A stretch of DNA of 64,000 nt from Halomonas binhaiensis (GCF_008329985.2 NZ_CP038437.2:3782001-3846000); one strand, 5' to 3'; counted from the first letter of the stretch, positions 42,069-50,970 are shown. Notes: generated by a model not told the origin, from the letters alone. A program made the numbers and translations.

Positions 42069-42371
42069 TCAGCAGCACCTGAAATGATCGAGCGGCGAGT
42101 GCTCCATGCCCATGCGCTTGTGCCAGTCGTGGAAGCGCTCCAGCAGTAGCGGCTGAAGCTCCAGGGTGTAGTAGGCCACCGGGTTGGGCATTCCCATCAT
42201 CTCGGAGAACACCAACAGCATGAACAGGTCGTCTTCATCCCGCTGGGCACGGGCAATGGCCCCACGATAGCGGACAGAATAGGTTTCTTCGGCGAAGAAT
42301 CGAGCCTGGCTCAGCCAGGCTCGAATCCGCTTGAGACGCGGATCATGCTCCTTGTCATCATCGTCATGCAT
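42069..42371 (-). CDS. Small protein ending in Cys-Cys (cory-CC-star type)
   Basis: A 100-residue protein of the small family I know as cory-CC-star, named for the two cysteines just before the stop codon (DHFRCC). An acidic start (MHDDDDKEHD) is followed by mostly helical sequence with RFFAEETYSVRYRGAIARAQ and MGMPNPVAYYTLELQPLLLERFHDWHKR. No membrane helix is seen. It sits 16 bases after cstA with a GGGAG site. The conserved company of CstA and an ArsA-like ATPase suggests a role in CstA assembly or activity. The function is unknown. Confidence 0.8.
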   Translation of the reverse strand: MHDDDDKEHDPRLKRIRAWLSQARFFAEETYSVRYRGAIARAQRDEDDLFMLLVFSEMMGMPNPVAYYTLELQPLLLERFHDWHKRMGMEHSPLDHFRCC

Positions 42372-42387
42372 TTGCTATCTCCCGGGC

Positions 42388-44067
42388 TCACTCCGGTTCG
42401 GCGGCCACCTCTGCACGCGAGCGCTTGAGTGCCGCGGCGCATTCCATGGCCACCAGGATGGCGGCAATCAGCACCACGATATCCATCAACAGCAGGAAGA
42501 TATTGCCCTGCTCGTAGAAGGTCCGCAGTTGGAGCAGCAACGCGCCGATGGTCATCACCAACAGGAAGCACAGCGGTGCCAGGGTGTACCACATGGGGCG
42601 CCGCAGACGCACCAGCATCACCGTGATCACCAGCAGGGTCAGGCCCGCCAGCAACTGGTTGGTGGTACCGAACAAAGGCCAGATGATCATGCCCCCAGAG
42701 CCATCAGCACCACCGGCACCGAAGGCCAGCAGCAGGCAACTGCCCACGGCCAGCAGAGTGGCCGGTGCCCCTTTCTTCATCCAGGGCAGGTTATATATCT
42801 CGCCCCACTCCTGGAAAATATAGCGCTGCAGACGCAGGCCGGTATCCATGGTAGTGCCGGCGAATAGTGCGGCCATCACGGTGAGCAAGGTCGCCGCCGT
42901 GGCTTCAGGCATCCCCAGACCGTTGTGGATAATGTAGGCGCCACCTTGCACAAAGGCCGTGACGCCGCCGCTGCCGAAAGCGGTGTACATGGCCTGCCAG
43001 TCGGCAACAGAGGCAAAGCCGGCGGTGGCGGCCAGAATGGCGGCGAGTGCCAGCATGCCCTCGCCCACCGCACCGAAATATCCAACAAAACGGGCATCCG
43101 TCTCGCGATTCAACTGCTTGGAAGTGGTGCCCGAGGAAACCAGTCCGTGGAAGCCGGAAATGGCGCCACAAGCGATGGTCACGAACAACAGTGGTAACAG
43201 CGAGGGAGTGCCAGGCGGTACGTCGGTATTGAAGGCTGGCGCCACCAGAGTGGGATTGAGCAGCACCACGGCACCATAGAGCACAATCAGACCGATAAAT
43301 AGCTGCAGACCATTGATGTAGTCACGGGGCTGCAACAACATCCACACCGGCAGCAACGAGGCAATGGCAGCATAACCAAACAACAGCAGAATCCAGGCAG
43401 CGTTGCCGGAAAGGCCTGGCATCACCTCGGTCGGCATCTGAATCGGCACGGAGGGTCCGACCCAGATCAATGCATAGAGGGCAATGACTCCCAGCACCGA
43501 GACGACGGGTAGGCTGAGAATACGCCGGTAAATCAATTGCCCGATGACTAACGCAACCAGAATTGCGCCCCAGACCGGAACCACGGCGCTGGAGAATTTC
43601 ATCATCAACCCGGCGATGACCACCGCGAACACCGCGTTGACCATCAGCAGAACCAGGAAGATGACAATCATGAAGATGCTGCGGGCACGCTTTCCTACCA
43701 CGTCGCCAGTCAATGAACCCACCGACTTGGCCTTGTTGCGTACACTGGCCCAGATGGCGCCAGAGTCATGCACCCCAGCAAAAAAGATCGTGCCCAGCAC
43801 CACCCACAGGAAGGCCGGTAGCCAGCCCCAGATCACCGCAATGGCTGGCCCGACGATAGGCGCCGCCCCAGCCACTGAGGTGAAATGGTGACCCCACAGA
43901 ATGAAACGGTTGGTCGGCACGAAGTCGATACCGTCTTCATATTCGTGGGCAGGTGTCTTGAAGTCAGGATCGAGTCGGTAGATCTTCTCGGCGATGAACT
44001 TCGAGTACACCAGGTACCCTGCCGCCATTGCGGCAAGACCCAGGACCAGCAGAACGATGGCGCTCAT
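42388..44067 (-). CDS. cstA: CstA family carbon-starvation transporter
   Basis: A 559-residue membrane protein of the CstA family with about 16 helices: YRLDPDFKTPAHEYEDGIDFVPTN near residue 30, then HHFTSVAGAAPIVGPAIAVIWGW, CGAISGFHGLVSSGTTSKQL and WPLFGTTNQLLAGL. CstA/YjiY proteins import peptides or pyruvate when preferred carbon runs out. GGAGG lies 5 bases before ATG 44067; another ATG lies 12 bases upstream. It is the first gene of the operon with the CC-tail protein and the ArsA-like ATPase. This is the short CstA type, lacking the long C-terminal extension. Confidence 0.94.
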   Translation of the reverse strand: MSAIVLLVLGLAAMAAGYLVYSKFIAEKIYRLDPDFKTPAHEYEDGIDFVPTNRFILWGHHFTSVAGAAPIVGPAIAVIWGWLPAFLWVVLGTIFFAGVHDSGAIWASVRNKAKSVGSLTGDVVGKRARSIFMIVIFLVLLMVNAVFAVVIAGLMMKFSSAVVPVWGAILVALVIGQLIYRRILSLPVVSVLGVIALYALIWVGPSVPIQMPTEVMPGLSGNAAWILLLFGYAAIASLLPVWMLLQPRDYINGLQLFIGLIVLYGAVVLLNPTLVAPAFNTDVPPGTPSLLPLLFVTIACGAISGFHGLVSSGTTSKQLNRETDARFVGYFGAVGEGMLALAAILAATAGFASVADWQAMYTAFGSGGVTAFVQGGAYIIHNGLGMPEATAATLLTVMAALFAGTTMDTGLRLQRYIFQEWGEIYNLPWMKKGAPATLLAVGSCLLLAFGAGGADGSGGMIIWPLFGTTNQLLAGLTLLVITVMLVRLRRPMWYTLAPLCFLLVMTIGALLLQLRTFYEQGNIFLLLMDIVVLIAAILVAMECAAALKRSRAEVAAEPE

Positions 44068-44122
44068 TCGACCCTCCATTATTGTTGTGGCAAGACCAGT
44101 CTGTCATGAATATAGCGATAGA

Positions 44123-44143
44123 GTTGTCACCATGGGGTACAAC
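44123..44143. promoter_or_regulatory. GTTGT-N11-ACAAC dyad upstream of cstA
   Basis: GTTGT (44123-44127) and ACAAC (44139-44143) are inverted around 11 bases, about 55-75 bases before the cstA start. It is a candidate regulator site of unknown owner. The rest of the 44068-44295 gap shows nothing else I can name. Confidence 0.35.
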
Positions 44144-44295
44144 TATAGTCATGCTAACTATCATCATGATGCATACAGATCTTGCCTTTATTGGAAGATC
44201 ATCCCTTTATTTGCTGAATGAACTCCGTCTCTCCCCCCCTAGTTGTAGGTCACGAACAGCCGAAACGCTCGCCAGTACTCCAATAACGTCATGCT

Positions 44296-45225
44296 TCAAG
44301 AAAGTTCGTACAACACCTGCTCCAGCTTCAATCGATCAGAATCCCGTTTGCTATTCGAGCGCCGAGCCAAATTGTGTAGTTTTCGCCGAACGCCGGGTAA
44401 TTCTTGGGCCTCAGGTAATCCAATCAAGCCAAAATCAGGTTGCTCGTTTTCTAAAGACAAAAGAAAAGTGCTCGACGACTCATCCAGCCAAGCAGCGATC
44501 CGCGCCAATAGCCTTGCTCGGTACCTCAGCAGTTGGTCAGAGCTTATCGGTTTGGTCGTCATCCCCTTGAAATGAGTATCGAATATCGCTTCGAAATTCG
44601 AAGGTTCTCTCGGCGCCAGCATTTCCCAAGCAGGCTTGGGGCTGCAAGACAGGTAGACAAGGAAGGTACGCCATAGTGTTGTATCTGCTCGCTCATCTTC
44701 TAAAAGCAAGCCGATATCAAAGAGGTCACGTGGATGTTGTCGTGTCAACGCTGCAGCCAACTTGCCCGCATAGAGATCAGCGAAGTGGAGCACCTGCACA
44801 GAAGCAAAACCAAATGCTTCTTCCACTGTCGGTCTAACCACCAGCTCTCGCACCGGATGCACTGTGCCACGCATTACCGGTGTGGTCTCGATATGTACAC
44901 GTGCTCGGCCACGACTGACCACCAGCCGCGTAACTCCTCGAGTCCTCTCACCCGCCGACAGCTGAACCTGCAGCTGAAGTGGACGAGCACTCAAAATATC
45001 TGCCAGTCGCTCCAGCGCGGCGGCAATGGATGCCGAATCCTCATTAAAATCACGTACCGGCAACCAAGTAAGATCAATGTCGACCGACAACCGGGGTAAA
45101 TCATGTTCAAACAAATTGATCGCAGTCCCGCCCTTCAAAGCGAAACGTGGTTCCTGAGCAAGAAAAGGCAAAACATCGACCAGCAACTGCACGCGATCAA
45201 AGTAGCGCCTATCCCAAGTGCTCAT
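44296..45225 (-). CDS. AbiEii-type nucleotidyltransferase toxin
   Basis: A 309-residue DUF1814 nucleotidyltransferase with the motifs KGGTAINLF (about 31-39) and SVDIDLTW (about 47-54), and the later LYAGKLAAALTRQHPRDLFDIGLLL. These are the hallmarks of AbiEii, the toxin of type IV toxin-antitoxin systems that cause abortive infection. It overlaps the antitoxin gene by 17 bases. All catalytic motifs look intact, so it is probably functional. Confidence 0.9.
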   Translation of the reverse strand: MSTWDRRYFDRVQLLVDVLPFLAQEPRFALKGGTAINLFEHDLPRLSVDIDLTWLPVRDFNEDSASIAAALERLADILSARPLQLQVQLSAGERTRGVTRLVVSRGRARVHIETTPVMRGTVHPVRELVVRPTVEEAFGFASVQVLHFADLYAGKLAAALTRQHPRDLFDIGLLLEDERADTTLWRTFLVYLSCSPKPAWEMLAPREPSNFEAIFDTHFKGMTTKPISSDQLLRYRARLLARIAAWLDESSSTFLLSLENEQPDFGLIGLPEAQELPGVRRKLHNLARRSNSKRDSDRLKLEQVLYELS

Positions 45226-46030
45226 CCAAATCTCCTGGTAATGTGATCTGATAAGTCGGATGCAGCTGCCCTCCAGGCACTAACGAGCGTTTTCCACTCC
45301 CCAGATCCACATCATCCATCTGAACATGCGATAGCCATGCATGGCGGTGCCTTTCCGCCAAAGCCAGAAACAAGCGCTTAGCCTTGATACTGCGACAATG
45401 ACGCAGCAGCCTTCCAACCCGTTGCGGTCGCAGGGTCGTCATTCCTTGCATCAGCGCGTCGGCTTCATAGACCAAGGATGCCTCCGGGGGACCATCACAC
45501 AACTCCAGCATGGCCCGTTCTGGCATAGCACAGACGACGCTTTCCACACTGGAACTGGCCTTGCTCCACCCCAGCCCCTGATCAAGCAGCAGGTTTTCAG
45601 ACATCTCTGGAGAGAAACGAATCACAGGAAAATCAAAGATTTTCTTTCTGTAAGCCTCAAAATGCTCTGATAGCGGTAGCTTGGGTACCCATCCAGGAAG
45701 CCGATCCGGACCATATAGTGTCACGGTGGCGGCTTCTCCCAGCCTCAGGTAGTGTTCGTACCCTTGCCAGGCCAATGCAAAGCGCCCTCCCACATGCAGG
45801 GACAACCTTTCCCCGAATTGCAGGGTACGCACCACTCCCTCCCATTGCAGCCGTCCGCCCTTCCTCATGTAGACGCCACGTGCCGGCGACTCCAGCCAGC
45901 CACTAGCCACGTAACGCGCGACAAGGCTGCTGGAGTAGCCATGAGCTCGCAGCCAGCGGCTGGAAACCAGCTCAGCATCATCCAAGCTAGCCAACAATCG
46001 GTTTATAAGTCCTGAATTTTGCTTACTCAT
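45209..46030 (-). CDS. AbiEi-type antitoxin and transcriptional repressor
   Basis: A 273-residue antitoxin with an N-terminal winged helix (INRLLASLDDAELVSSRWLRAHGYSSSLVARYVASGWLESPARGVYMR) and a long C-terminal domain. It represses its own operon and offsets the AbiEii toxin, probably without direct binding, as in other type IV systems. ATG at 46030 starts the conserved part. It is first in the operon. The sequence around it is more AT-rich than the neighbours, consistent with acquired defence DNA, although no mobile-element gene is seen. Confidence 0.88.
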   Translation of the reverse strand: MSKQNSGLINRLLASLDDAELVSSRWLRAHGYSSSLVARYVASGWLESPARGVYMRKGGRLQWEGVVRTLQFGERLSLHVGGRFALAWQGYEHYLRLGEAATVTLYGPDRLPGWVPKLPLSEHFEAYRKKIFDFPVIRFSPEMSENLLLDQGLGWSKASSSVESVVCAMPERAMLELCDGPPEASLVYEADALMQGMTTLRPQRVGRLLRHCRSIKAKRLFLALAERHRHAWLSHVQMDDVDLGSGKRSLVPGGQLHPTYQITLPGDLDEHLG

Positions 46031-46047
46031 AGTGTGCAAAATATACC

Positions 46048-46062
46048 CATCGCAAACCGATG
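46048..46062. promoter_or_regulatory. CATCG-N5-CGATG dyad before the antitoxin gene
   Basis: The inverted repeat CATCG (46048-46052) and CGATG (46058-46062) lies 18 bases upstream of the AbiEi start in AT-rich DNA. AbiEi proteins bind inverted repeats in their own promoter, so this is a candidate operator. Confidence 0.45.
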
Positions 46063-46182
46063 CCAATATCTAGGTCTATATCTATGGTTTATGAAATATG
46101 AATTTTACATGCTAATAGTGAGCATTTTTTTCTTTTAATAAACCCCCTGATACATCACACCTTTCTGAGCATGGAAATGAAA

Positions 46183-46212
46183 AAGCCGCCGGTGATGATT
46201 CACCAGCGGCTT
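46183..46212 (-). terminator. Rho-independent terminator of the minus-strand SDR/Atu4866/SnoaL operon
   Basis: On the minus strand, AAGCCGCTGGTGA (46212-46200) pairs with one mismatch to TCACCGGCGGCTT (46195-46183) around a 4-base loop and runs into five T residues (TTTTTC). It lies 68 bases after the stop codon at 46280. Confidence 0.85.
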
Positions 46213-46279
46213 GCCCCTCAAAACACCCGAGCGGCTGCTCCGGCAACATCCGGGAAAGCCCCCCCTTTTGGATTCTTCA

Positions 46280-46852
46280 TCAGCCCTCCCTGGGTTCATT
46301 GCTGTTGACGGCTTCGCGGTACGCGGCGAGATCAAGGAACGCTTCAGCTCGGGTCACCACGCCGTCTTTCATCCAGAAGATCCACACAAACTCATTGCGG
46401 TAAGGCGCGCCGGAGGTTGTCGTTGCACTGCCATCGAAGCGCACGATGACAACATCCCCTTCCGCCCAGAGCGCGTGTACCTCAGGCACTATCGGTGTCT
46501 GGAGCCGACTCACCAACGGTGCCGATGCGCGTGACAAGAAATCTTCCTTGCCGTTGTAAGTACCCGCGACTGGATCCGAGCCGTGAATTGTCCAGATGAC
46601 GTCGTCTGCGAGAAGGTCATTGAAGACATTTTCCCCATTGGCCCATGCTTCGAACGCACGTTGGACAATGTCACGATTGCGCTCCGTCTCTGTGCGCTCT
46701 ATTGCTCCCGGGGAAGCCACCTCCTGTCCGCTTGGCTGGGACAGTGCCGGTGTCACAGTCAGAAGCGGCATCCCCCAGGCGACGGTATAGATGAGGGCAA
46801 GCCGGTAGAGTGGACGAGACTTGTGCAAAAACGAACGCGCGCGACTGTTCAT
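46280..46852 (-). CDS. Exported SnoaL/NTF2-like protein
   Basis: A 190-residue protein with a signal peptide (LYRLALIYTVAWGMPLLTVTPALSQ, cleaved near 39) and an NTF2-like domain (IVQRAFEAWANGENVFNDLLADDVIWTIHGSDPVAGTYNGKEDFLS). Periplasmic SnoaL proteins are less common than cytoplasmic ones. Its ATG overlaps the stop of the Atu4866 gene by four bases, so the pair is translationally coupled. Function unknown. Confidence 0.86.
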   Translation of the reverse strand: MNSRARSFLHKSRPLYRLALIYTVAWGMPLLTVTPALSQPSGQEVASPGAIERTETERNRDIVQRAFEAWANGENVFNDLLADDVIWTIHGSDPVAGTYNGKEDFLSRASAPLVSRLQTPIVPEVHALWAEGDVVIVRFDGSATTTSGAPYRNEFVWIFWMKDGVVTRAEAFLDLAAYREAVNSNEPREG

Positions 46853-47289
46853 TGCTCCGTCTCCTCTCGATGCATGATCATTCCAGCATGGTGCAGCACG
46901 CCGTCGATGAAGGTTCCGTCGGCGGTGAACCCCGTGTCGTCCCAGTACTCGATGTCATTTCCCGTGATTTCGTAGCGCCCCTGGTAGGCCTTTTCTCGCG
47001 TGCCACGCGCCTCGACATAACGACCATTGGCAAGCAACTGGTGGCGGATATAGCCATCCTTGGTGACCCACATGCCGACATAGGAGCGGTTTTGTGCATC
47101 GCTTTCGATAGGTTCCCGGTGGTGTTTCATTTGAGCGAGGCTCCTTTGTCGAGAGACGTCTGTGTCAGAGTGCCGAGCAGACCTTTCAGCCTGAGCAGTG
47201 ACAGAAAACGAAGCCATTCCCAGCGCCAGCACAACAGCAATCGTTGGCGAAATGGGCTGGTGAGCGGACCTGGATGGATGAGAGCACAT
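46849..47289 (-). CDS. Exported Atu4866-domain protein
   Basis: A 146-residue protein: a signal peptide (about 1-34, ending VTAQAE), then the Atu4866 domain with YVGMWVTKDGYIRHQLLANGRY, GRYEITGNDIEYWDDTGFTADGTF and VLHHAGMI. This small beta-barrel family is of unknown function and is often found beside short-chain dehydrogenases, as here. AGGAG precedes the ATG by 7 bases. It is 10 bases after the SDR gene. Confidence 0.86.
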   Translation of the reverse strand: MCSHPSRSAHQPISPTIAVVLALGMASFSVTAQAERSARHSDTDVSRQRSLAQMKHHREPIESDAQNRSYVGMWVTKDGYIRHQLLANGRYVEARGTREKAYQGRYEITGNDIEYWDDTGFTADGTFIDGVLHHAGMIMHREETEQ

Positions 47290-47299
47290 GACTCATCTC

Positions 47300-48019
47300 C
47301 TACATCGCGGCGGTAGGACGAACCACGATTTCGTTCACGTCAACGTCCTCTGGCTGTTCGATCGCGTAGCGGACCGCGCGGGCGATCGCGTCCGGCTGCA
47401 AGGCAATGGCCCGGTATGTCGTCATGGCCTTGGCTGCAACCGGGTCGGTGATCGTGGACGCCAGCTCACTCTCGACCACTCCGGGATGGATACAGGTGAC
47501 GCGGAGCTTGCCATTTTCCTGCCTCAGCCCATCCGAAATCGCCCGTACGGCATACTTCGTCGCGCAGTAGACAGCCGCCGTCGGCACGACACTCAAGGCC
47601 CCGACAGAGGCAATGTTGATGATGTGTCCTGCCTCTCGCTCGTTCATTTCAGGCAGAACCGCGGCAATACCATGCAGTACGCCCTTGATGTTGACGTCGA
47701 CCATCTGCTCCCACTCGTCGGTCTTCATCGAACTCATGAGGGACAGCGGCATGATGCCGGCGTTATTGATGAGCACATCGACACGCCCCCAAGCCGCTCG
47801 GGCTGCATCGGCAAAGGCGAGGACACTATTGCGATCCGTCACATCGAGATGGCAAGTCAGCACCTCGCCACCGCTTGCCGCGATCTCCGCGGCGATGCCC
47901 TCGAGCCGATCGACGCGCCGAGCCCCAAGCATGACCTTTGCTCCACTACCGCCAAGTTCACGTGCGATTCCTGCACCGATACCACTGGACGCACCCGTAA
48001 TAAGAATGACCTTGTCCAT
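47300..48019 (-). CDS. Short-chain dehydrogenase/reductase (SDR)
   Basis: A 239-residue classical SDR with the cofactor loop TGASSGIGAGIAREL, the NNAGIMPLSL strand, catalytic YCATKYAVRAI (Tyr-x-x-x-Lys) and SVGALSVVPTAA carrying the Ser. It probably uses NADP(H), since an Arg follows in LGARRVDRL. TGGAG lies 6 bases before ATG 48019. It is first in the operon with the Atu4866 and SnoaL genes and divergent from a LysR gene. Confidence 0.93.
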   Translation of the reverse strand: MDKVILITGASSGIGAGIARELGGSGAKVMLGARRVDRLEGIAAEIAASGGEVLTCHLDVTDRNSVLAFADAARAAWGRVDVLINNAGIMPLSLMSSMKTDEWEQMVDVNIKGVLHGIAAVLPEMNEREAGHIINIASVGALSVVPTAAVYCATKYAVRAISDGLRQENGKLRVTCIHPGVVESELASTITDPVAAKAMTTYRAIALQPDAIARAVRYAIEQPEDVDVNEIVVRPTAAM

Positions 48020-48118
48020 GCTGTACTCCATTGTTGGATGACGTGGACAAGAGTGGACTTTTGCGTCTGTCGCCGGTATCTATCACTTACTTAACTCAAT
48101 GGTTAGCAATGCTGGACA

Positions 48119-49006
48119 ATGAAAATCGACATGAACCTTCTGCCGCTGTTCCTCGCCGTTGCAGAAGAGGACAACTTTCGCGCGGCAGCCGATCGGCTTG
48201 GTGTGACCCGTTCGGCCGTCAGCCAAGGAATACGACGGCTCGAGGATGCCTTCGGCACGGCTCTCGTCATTCGCACGACGCGATCGGTGCATCTGACGGA
48301 AGCCGGGGAGCGCCTGCACCAGGCCATGTCGCAGCCAATGTCGGATATCGCGACAGCACTCGATCAAGTCGCGGCTGAGGATGAGCCACGCGGCCTCCTG
48401 CGCATTGCGGTGACTTCCATCGCTGAGCGATTCCTGTCCGGCCCGCTCATCGCGGCCTTTGCACAGGCATACCCCCGGGTGACGATAGACGTCACTGTCA
48501 CGGACGAGGAATTCGACATCGTGGCCGCCGGTTTCGATGCAGGCGTCAGGCTGGGAGAAGTCATCGAGCAGGATATGATCGCCGTGCCTCTGACAGGCAA
48601 CCAGCGCGAGATGGCAGTTGCAACCCCCTCCTACCTCGCCAAGCATGGAGCCCCGACACATCCACGCGAGCTGGTGCATCATCGCTGTATCGGTTGGCGA
48701 CCAGCCCCGAACGTCGCTCCTTATCGCTGGGAGTTCGAAGAAAATGGTATTCCCTTCGATGTCGCTGTCGAGCCACAGATCACCACCAATGACCTGCGCT
48801 TCATGCTTCGCTCTGCGCTGTGCGGGGCCGGGATCACCTTCGCCACGGAAGAGACTTTCCGGCCCTATGTGGAATCCGGTCAACTCATTCCGCTGCTGCA
48901 GGACTTTCTGCCGCCATTCCCCGGTTTCTTCCTCTATTTCCCACAGCGCCACAACATGGCGCCCAAGCTTCGAGCGCTGATTGATCATGTCCGGCAGTGG
49001 CAATAA
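48119..49006 (+). CDS. LysR-family transcriptional regulator
   Basis: A 295-residue LysR regulator: MKIDMNLLPLFLAVAEEDNFRAAADRLGVTRSAVSQGIRRLE and an effector domain with IRTTRSVHLTEAGERL. It is divergent from the SDR operon, 99 bases away, which it likely controls. There is no strong ribosome-binding site before the ATG. Confidence 0.92.
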   Translation: MKIDMNLLPLFLAVAEEDNFRAAADRLGVTRSAVSQGIRRLEDAFGTALVIRTTRSVHLTEAGERLHQAMSQPMSDIATALDQVAAEDEPRGLLRIAVTSIAERFLSGPLIAAFAQAYPRVTIDVTVTDEEFDIVAAGFDAGVRLGEVIEQDMIAVPLTGNQREMAVATPSYLAKHGAPTHPRELVHHRCIGWRPAPNVAPYRWEFEENGIPFDVAVEPQITTNDLRFMLRSALCGAGITFATEETFRPYVESGQLIPLLQDFLPPFPGFFLYFPQRHNMAPKLRALIDHVRQWQ

Positions 49007-49109
49007 CAACCGAGGTTTCCGATTCGCTCTTCCTGGCAGGTAGCTTCGCAGCGTTCGAAATCAGCCCCCTGGTCAGGAGACAGGCCACGCTTGAAATCAC
49101 ACTCACCGA

Positions 49110-49997
49110 CTACAGCGATATCCCCTGCAAGTGACGCTTCGCGGCTTCAATAAAAGCGCGTACGTTCGGGTGATTCTTGCGCCCACTTTGAAACAGCAAG
49201 GAAATGGGCAGAGCGGGTGCCGCATCATCGGTCAGGAGTCGTTCAAGCCGGCCTGCCGCGACATGATCGGCGATTTGATAAGACAGCGTCCGAACCACAC
49301 CGAGCCCGGCGACGGCAGCGGAAACGGCCGCATCCACATTATTGACTGACAGACGCGCGGGGTTCCCGGAACGCCGGGCATCGTCGGGCCCCCACCCACG
49401 ATGCGGCCCGACCTCGTCCTCGACTCGGATCAGGTCATGATGTCGCAGATCGGACTGAGACATCGGCCTGCCACGCGCAGCAAGGTAGTCCGGGCTCGCG
49501 CTCAACACGCGCTGAACCTGACCCACTCGCAGCATGTGGAGCGAACTGTCTGGCAGATCGGCGATACGAATAGCGATATCAATGCCTTCTTCGACCAGAC
49601 GGACCACCCGATCCAGCAACAGAAGCCTGACCTGAAGATTGGGGTACAGCTGTAACAGCTCGACCACAACAGGCAGGACATGCAACCGGCCAAACATGAC
49701 CGGAGCTGTCACCGTCAGCGTTCCGCGTGGCGTCGACTGGCCACCCTGGACGATGTCGACTGCCGCATCGATCTCGGCAACCCCTGCCCGGCACCGCTCC
49801 AGAAACAGCGCACCTTCTTCGGTCAGCCGAACACTGCGTGTCGTACGCATCAAAAGCTGAACGCCAAGACTCGCTTCCAGGGCCGCAATCGTCCGCGTCA
49901 CCGTTGTCGGCGACATATTCAGCCGTCGTCCCGCTTCAGCGAAACTTGCATGCTCCGCCACACAGATAAACGTTCTTAGCGTTCGCAGCCGGTCCAT
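49110..49997 (-). CDS. LysR-family transcriptional regulator
   Basis: A 295-residue LysR regulator: [41 protein letters not shown], of the group that ends [21 protein letters not shown] directly before ATG 49997 fixes the start; a longer upstream frame has no support. It is divergent from a glutathione S-transferase gene, with a perfect dyad between them (50030-50055). Confidence 0.93.
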   Translation of the reverse strand: MDRLRTLRTFICVAEHASFAEAGRRLNMSPTTVTRTIAALEASLGVQLLMRTTRSVRLTEEGALFLERCRAGVAEIDAAVDIVQGGQSTPRGTLTVTAPVMFGRLHVLPVVVELLQLYPNLQVRLLLLDRVVRLVEEGIDIAIRIADLPDSSLHMLRVGQVQRVLSASPDYLAARGRPMSQSDLRHHDLIRVEDEVGPHRGWGPDDARRSGNPARLSVNNVDAAVSAAVAGLGVVRTLSYQIADHVAAGRLERLLTDDAAPALPISLLFQSGRKNHPNVRAFIEAAKRHLQGISL

Positions 49998-50029
49998 CGC
50001 GCCTCCTCTATTTCTCCTCTTCCTCCAAG

Positions 50030-50055
50030 CATTATTGCCCAAAACCGCAATAATG
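50030..50055. promoter_or_regulatory. LysR-type operator CATTATTGC-N8-GCAATAATG
   Basis: CATTATTGC (50030-50038) and GCAATAATG (50047-50055) are perfect complements with an 8-base spacer, 33 bases upstream of the LysR start and 78 upstream of the GST start. Confidence 0.75.
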
Positions 50056-50132
50056 AAGTGCGGATTCAACGGATTGTCCCACCTTGGGACGAAAGACAGA
50101 ATAAACACATTGTTGCCAAGAGGATATTTGCC

Positions 50133-50747
50133 GTGAAGCTCTACCATTACCCACTGTCAGGACATGCGCATCGCGCCGCCCTTTTTCTCTCCATCACGGG
50201 GGTCGACCATGAACTGATCGAAGTCGACCTGTCAGCCGGTGTACACAAGCAACCGGACTTCCTGGCACTCAATGCGTTCGGCGAGGTTCCGGTGCTGGAC
50301 GACAACGGCACTATCATCGCGGACTCACTTGCGATTCTTGTCTATATCGCGAGAAAGGTCGGTCCCTCCCACTGGTTACCCACGGATCCGACTGAGGAAG
50401 CCCAGGTGCAACGGTGGCTTTCGGTTGCAGCGGGAAAAGTCGCCTATGGCGTCTGCGCCGCTCGGCTCATCACGGTATTTGGTGCGCCCTTCAACGCTGA
50501 CGAGGTGATCGAGCGCGCGCACGCCACACTCGCTGTCATGGAGCGGACGCTGGCAGACCACCACTGGATCGCCGGGACACACGAACCCAGCATCGCGGAC
50601 ATCGCACTTTATAGCTATGTCGAGCGGGCGCCCGAGGGGAATGTAGATCTATCTGGATATCCAAGAATCCAGGCCTGGCTGCGCCAGATCGAAGGCCTCC
50701 CCGGCTTTATTCCCTTCCAGCGGACCCGCGCCGGTCTCGAAGCCTGA
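50133..50747 (+). CDS. Glutathione S-transferase
   Basis: A 204-residue GST: a thioredoxin-like N-domain ([23 protein letters not shown], then [25 protein letters not shown] with the cis-Pro and the glutathione-binding Asp-Ser) and a helical C-domain ending in the [19 protein letters not shown] capping box. The start is GTG at 50133, with AGAGGA 8 bases upstream. It is controlled in all likelihood by the divergent LysR gene. Confidence 0.93.
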   Translation: MKLYHYPLSGHAHRAALFLSITGVDHELIEVDLSAGVHKQPDFLALNAFGEVPVLDDNGTIIADSLAILVYIARKVGPSHWLPTDPTEEAQVQRWLSVAAGKVAYGVCAARLITVFGAPFNADEVIERAHATLAVMERTLADHHWIAGTHEPSIADIALYSYVERAPEGNVDLSGYPRIQAWLRQIEGLPGFIPFQRTRAGLEA

Positions 50748-50759
50748 ATCGATCTCTTT

Positions 50760-50958
50760 ATGTCAGGAGTCTTCAACGTCCCTGTATCAAGAGTCTTCAA
50801 CGTGTCAGGAGTCATCAACGTTCCTGTATCAAGAGTCTTCAACGTGTCAGGAGCCATCAACGTTCCTGTATCAAGAGTCTTCAACGTGTCAGGAGCCATC
50901 AACGTTCCTGTATCAAGAGTCATCAACGTTCCTGTATCAGGTAGCCATCAACGTATAA
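50760..50958 (+). repeat. 42-bp tandem array in the leader of the VOC gene
   Basis: Four copies of a 42-base unit start at 50760, 50802, 50844 and 50886, followed by partial units to about 50958. Each unit is itself two related halves around a TCA(G/A)GAGTC(A/T)TCAAC core. The half GTGTCAGGAGTCATCAAC matches 14 of 18 positions of the real ribosome-binding region GTATAAGGAGACATCAAC, which ends at the VOC start codon. The array therefore looks like repeated copies of the gene's own translation-initiation site. Confidence 0.92.
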
Positions 50959-50970
50959 GGAGACATCAAC

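Noticed and set aside
42069..42371. YbdD, the usual small partner of CstA
   Set aside because: The protein is longer, with a DHFRCC end and different motifs; it fits the CC-tail family instead.
44296..46212. A genomic island or prophage remnant around the AbiE pair
   Set aside because: No integrase, transposase, tRNA or flanking direct repeat could be seen. The terminator at 46183-46212 belongs to the neighbouring operon.
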